Source of the DNA: Halosimplex aquaticum
GTDB taxonomy: Archaea > Halobacteriota > Halobacteria > Halobacteriales > Haloarculaceae
Assembly: GCF_028747785.1 (NCBI RefSeq)
Contig: NZ_CP118158.1
Coordinates: forward strand, 2,728,001 to 2,792,000
DNA length: 64,000 nt
Direction: 5' to 3'
In this document: in pieces, positions 62,425-64,000 of the stretch
Layout: every line of letters starts with the position of its first letter
Position numbering within the stretch: position 1 is the first letter of the stretch
Made by a program: the position numbers and the translations under genes
The notes under the pieces: generated by a model
What the model saw: the letters and a program-made list of their open reading frames with translations, nothing else
Told to the model about the DNA's origin: nothing
Databases searched by the model: none

Positions 62425-62673
62425 CTAGCTTCCGTACTCTTCTTCGAGGTACTCCACGATGTCGTCGCTCTCGGGCATCCCCTCGACGTCGTTCTCCTCG
62501 TCGACGAGGACGGGGACGCCGGTCTGGCCGCTCACTTCCTCGACCTCGGTCCGCTCGTCGTGCGAGCGCGGGACCATGTGCGACTCGTACTCCAGGTCGA
62601 GTTCGTCGAGTTTCTTCGTGACCTTCGCGCAGTAGGGACAGCCTTCGAGTTCGTACAGTTCGAGGTTTGCCAT
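62425..62673 (-). CDS. Glutaredoxin/GST-N domain protein
   Basis: An 82-residue thioredoxin-fold protein with CPYC redox motif (LYELEGCPYCAKVTKKLDE), cis-Pro (TGVPVLVDE) and SDDIVEYLEEEYGS at the end. A paralog of the protein at 18477-18746. Its 3' end is duplicated downstream across a hairpin element. Confidence 0.88.
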   Translation of the reverse strand: MANLELYELEGCPYCAKVTKKLDELDLEYESHMVPRSHDERTEVEEVSGQTGVPVLVDEENDVEGMPESDDIVEYLEEEYGS

Positions 62674-62828
62674 CGTCGGGAGTTAGGGATCGAGTGGCAA
62701 GAGACCAACGGTCGCGTGTACCGGCCGCGCACGGCCGACGGAGCCGCCGCTCCGAGACCGGTCCGCGCTCAAAGCCACTTTGAAGCTTACGGGGGTGGTA
62801 TTTGTGTACCGAACGATCCGACGAGTGC

Positions 62829-62939
62829 ATGGCATCCAGACGCCCTGACCGGTCCCCTCCGGACCGCCGTACTGACCGACGCACCGCCCGCGAACAACCG
62901 CGTGACCATCGAACGTCGCCAGCGGGGGTGGTCGCGTGA
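62829..62939 (+). CDS. Short upstream ORF overlapping surface-protein start
   Basis: A 36-codon, Arg/Pro-rich ORF (MASRRPDRSPPDRRTDRR…). A TATA-like GTATTT lies 26-31 bp upstream (62798-62803), so its ATG would be the 5' end of a leaderless transcript. Its stop overlaps the GTG of the next gene (GTGA). It may be a coupling leader, or chance. Confidence 0.3.
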   Translation: MASRRPDRSPPDRRTDRRTAREQPRDHRTSPAGVVA

Positions 62940-64000
62940 CCGCCCGACGGCTGCTCGCCGCGCTCGCCGTCGCGGCGCTGCTCACCGCGCCGATGGCCGG
63001 CGCCGTCGCCGCCGGCGAGGCGGCCCCCTCGTTCGCAGACGACGGGTACGAGGTCGCCCAAGGCGAGACGGCCGAAATCGCGATCGATATGAACGGAACC
63101 GACACCGCTCGGTTCACCGTCGGCGACGCCGAGGAGGTGAACTTCGAGGTCCGAGGGACGGTCACTGACACCGACGGCGACGGGACGGTAACGGTCCGAT
63201 TCGACACCGGCGCGGCCCACGAGTCCGGGCCCGCTTCGTACCTCACCGCCGCCGGCGACGACGTGATCGAGAACCGGACCGAGGTCGACGGGGTCGACCA
63301 GCTGCTCAACCGGGCGCCGTACGGTCTCCGCCTCGGCGATCCCGGGGACCCGGCCGCGACCGCGACGCTCTCGGTCCTGTCCGAGGGCAGCCGTCATCTG
63401 GACGACGAGACGCCGACCGACACCGCCACACCGACCGACGGTGCCACCGCGACGCACGACGGGACGACCCTCGACACGACCGACGGCGAAGTCCGCGTCG
63501 CTCCCGAGGCGGGGCAGACGATCTCCGGCGAGACGACGCTCGACGCCGGAACGCCCATCTCGATCCGGGTAGTGTCCGACTCGCCGTCGTCGCCGTTCCT
63601 CGTGACGGCAGAGACGACGGTCGCGGACGACGGCACCTTCGAAGGCACGTTCGACTTCAGCGACATGTCGTCCGGGACGCCCATCGACGTGTCCGTCCGC
63701 ACCGACGACCGCCGCCTCGCCGCCAGCCCGGGTCAGATCGTCGACTGCGAGACCGACTGTCCGACGGGGACGGCGACCTCCGGCGGTAGCGACGGCGAGA
63801 CCGCGACGCCCACGCCGCTCGCCACCGACGAGATCCGGGTCCACGACATCAACCGGGTCGACCAGGGCGCCGTCGCCCGGATCCCGGTCACGTTCGGCGA
63901 CGCCGACGCGCTGACGATCACTATCGGCGACCAGGAGGCGGTCAACTACGAGACGACCGCCTCGATCCGGGACACGAACGGCGACGGCCGCGCCGTCGTG
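62936..64000 (+). CDS. Secreted BGTF-type surface protein (3' end outside window)
   Basis: At least 355 residues. A GTG start and Sec signal (RRLLAALAVAALLTAPMAGAVAAG) are followed by repeated β-domains. EVAQGETAEIAIDMNGTDTA… EEVNFEVRGTVTDTDGDGTV near residues 42-85 is repeated as RVDQGAVARIPVTFGDADAL… EAVNYETTASIRDTNGDGRA near the window end. Thr-rich, probably glycosylated linkers separate them. The pattern fits haloarchaeal BGTF surface-domain proteins that often carry a C-terminal PGF-type anchor, which would lie outside the window. Confidence 0.75.
   Translation, partial: MTARRLLAALAVAALLTAPMAGAVAAGEAAPSFADDGYEVAQGETAEIAIDMNGTDTARFTVGDAEEVNFEVRGTVTDTDGDGTVTVRFDTGAAHESGPASYLTAAGDDVIENRTEVDGVDQLLNRAPYGLRLGDPGDPAATATLSVLSEGSRHLDDETPTDTATPTDGATATHDGTTLDTTDGEVRVAPEAGQTISGETTLDAGTPISIRVVSDSPSSPFLVTAETTVADDGTFEGTFDFSDMSSGTPIDVSVRTDDRRLAASPGQIVDCETDCPTGTATSGGSDGETATPTPLATDEIRVHDINRVDQGAVARIPVTFGDADALTITIGDQEAVNYETTASIRDTNGDGRAVV

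Noticed and set aside
1..64000. tRNA genes, including GGTTCGAA-like strings near 5730 and 45710
   Set aside because: No cloverleaf could be built around these strings by eye; a covariance-model scan would settle it.

Overview
The window is chromosomal DNA of a halophilic archaeon (class Halobacteria). GC is very high, predicted proteins are strongly acidic, TATA-like boxes often lie 25-32 bp upstream of the start codon (leaderless genes), GTG starts and ATGA/GTGA overlaps are frequent, and typical haloarchaeal families occur (halocyanin, 2Fe-2S ferredoxin with acidic N-terminus, Cmi4-like protein, BGTF-type surface protein). The genus cannot be fixed from sequence reading alone. No rRNA, tRNA or CRISPR array was seen.

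Layout. 1-5.5 kb: the end of a CBS-domain gene and two tandem copies of an amtB-glnK-lrp cassette for ammonium uptake and nitrogen signalling, each with a closely similar promoter region. 5.9-24.1 kb: housekeeping and metabolic genes (hemB, DedA-like protein, twin GNAT acetyltransferases, CinA-type protein, glycosyltransferase, FadF/HdrD-like iron-sulfur oxidoreductase, Cmi4, a Cas4-like protein, tsaC, ring-cleaving dioxygenase, redox pair, CNNM/CorC transporter, IMPACT, YihY, ACT regulator, hisB). 24.4-34.5 kb: an accessory island of siphovirus-type tail genes (tail tube, tail chaperone with a predicted frameshifted extension, tape measure, distal tail protein, LamG-bearing hub, fibre and receptor-binding-like genes), preceded by an operon ending in a minor-head-like/HTH fusion. 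No terminase, portal, capsid, protease or integrase lies in the island, and both flanks are ordinary chromosome. It is therefore either a decayed provirus or a domesticated non-contractile tail particle.

34.6-64 kb: MFS transporter with divergent TrmB-type regulator, hisA, PiT phosphate permease, ferredoxin, prepilin-type peptidase, hisI, BolA, ilvA, MATE exporter, dihydrofolate reductase, AstE-like hydrolase, citrate synthase, threonine-synthase-like enzyme, Nudix, tiaS, archaeal HTH regulator, BNR_4 protein, a divergent halocyanin/nirK denitrification pair, wecB-like epimerase, glutaredoxin and the start of a secreted surface protein.

Non-coding structure is notable. A roughly 320-375 bp dispersed element occurs twice (17.5-17.9 kb and 60.4-60.7 kb). 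A second family of hairpin elements with T-runs follows gltA, folA and the glutaredoxin gene; at gltA and the glutaredoxin gene it separates the gene from a duplicated copy of its own 3' end.
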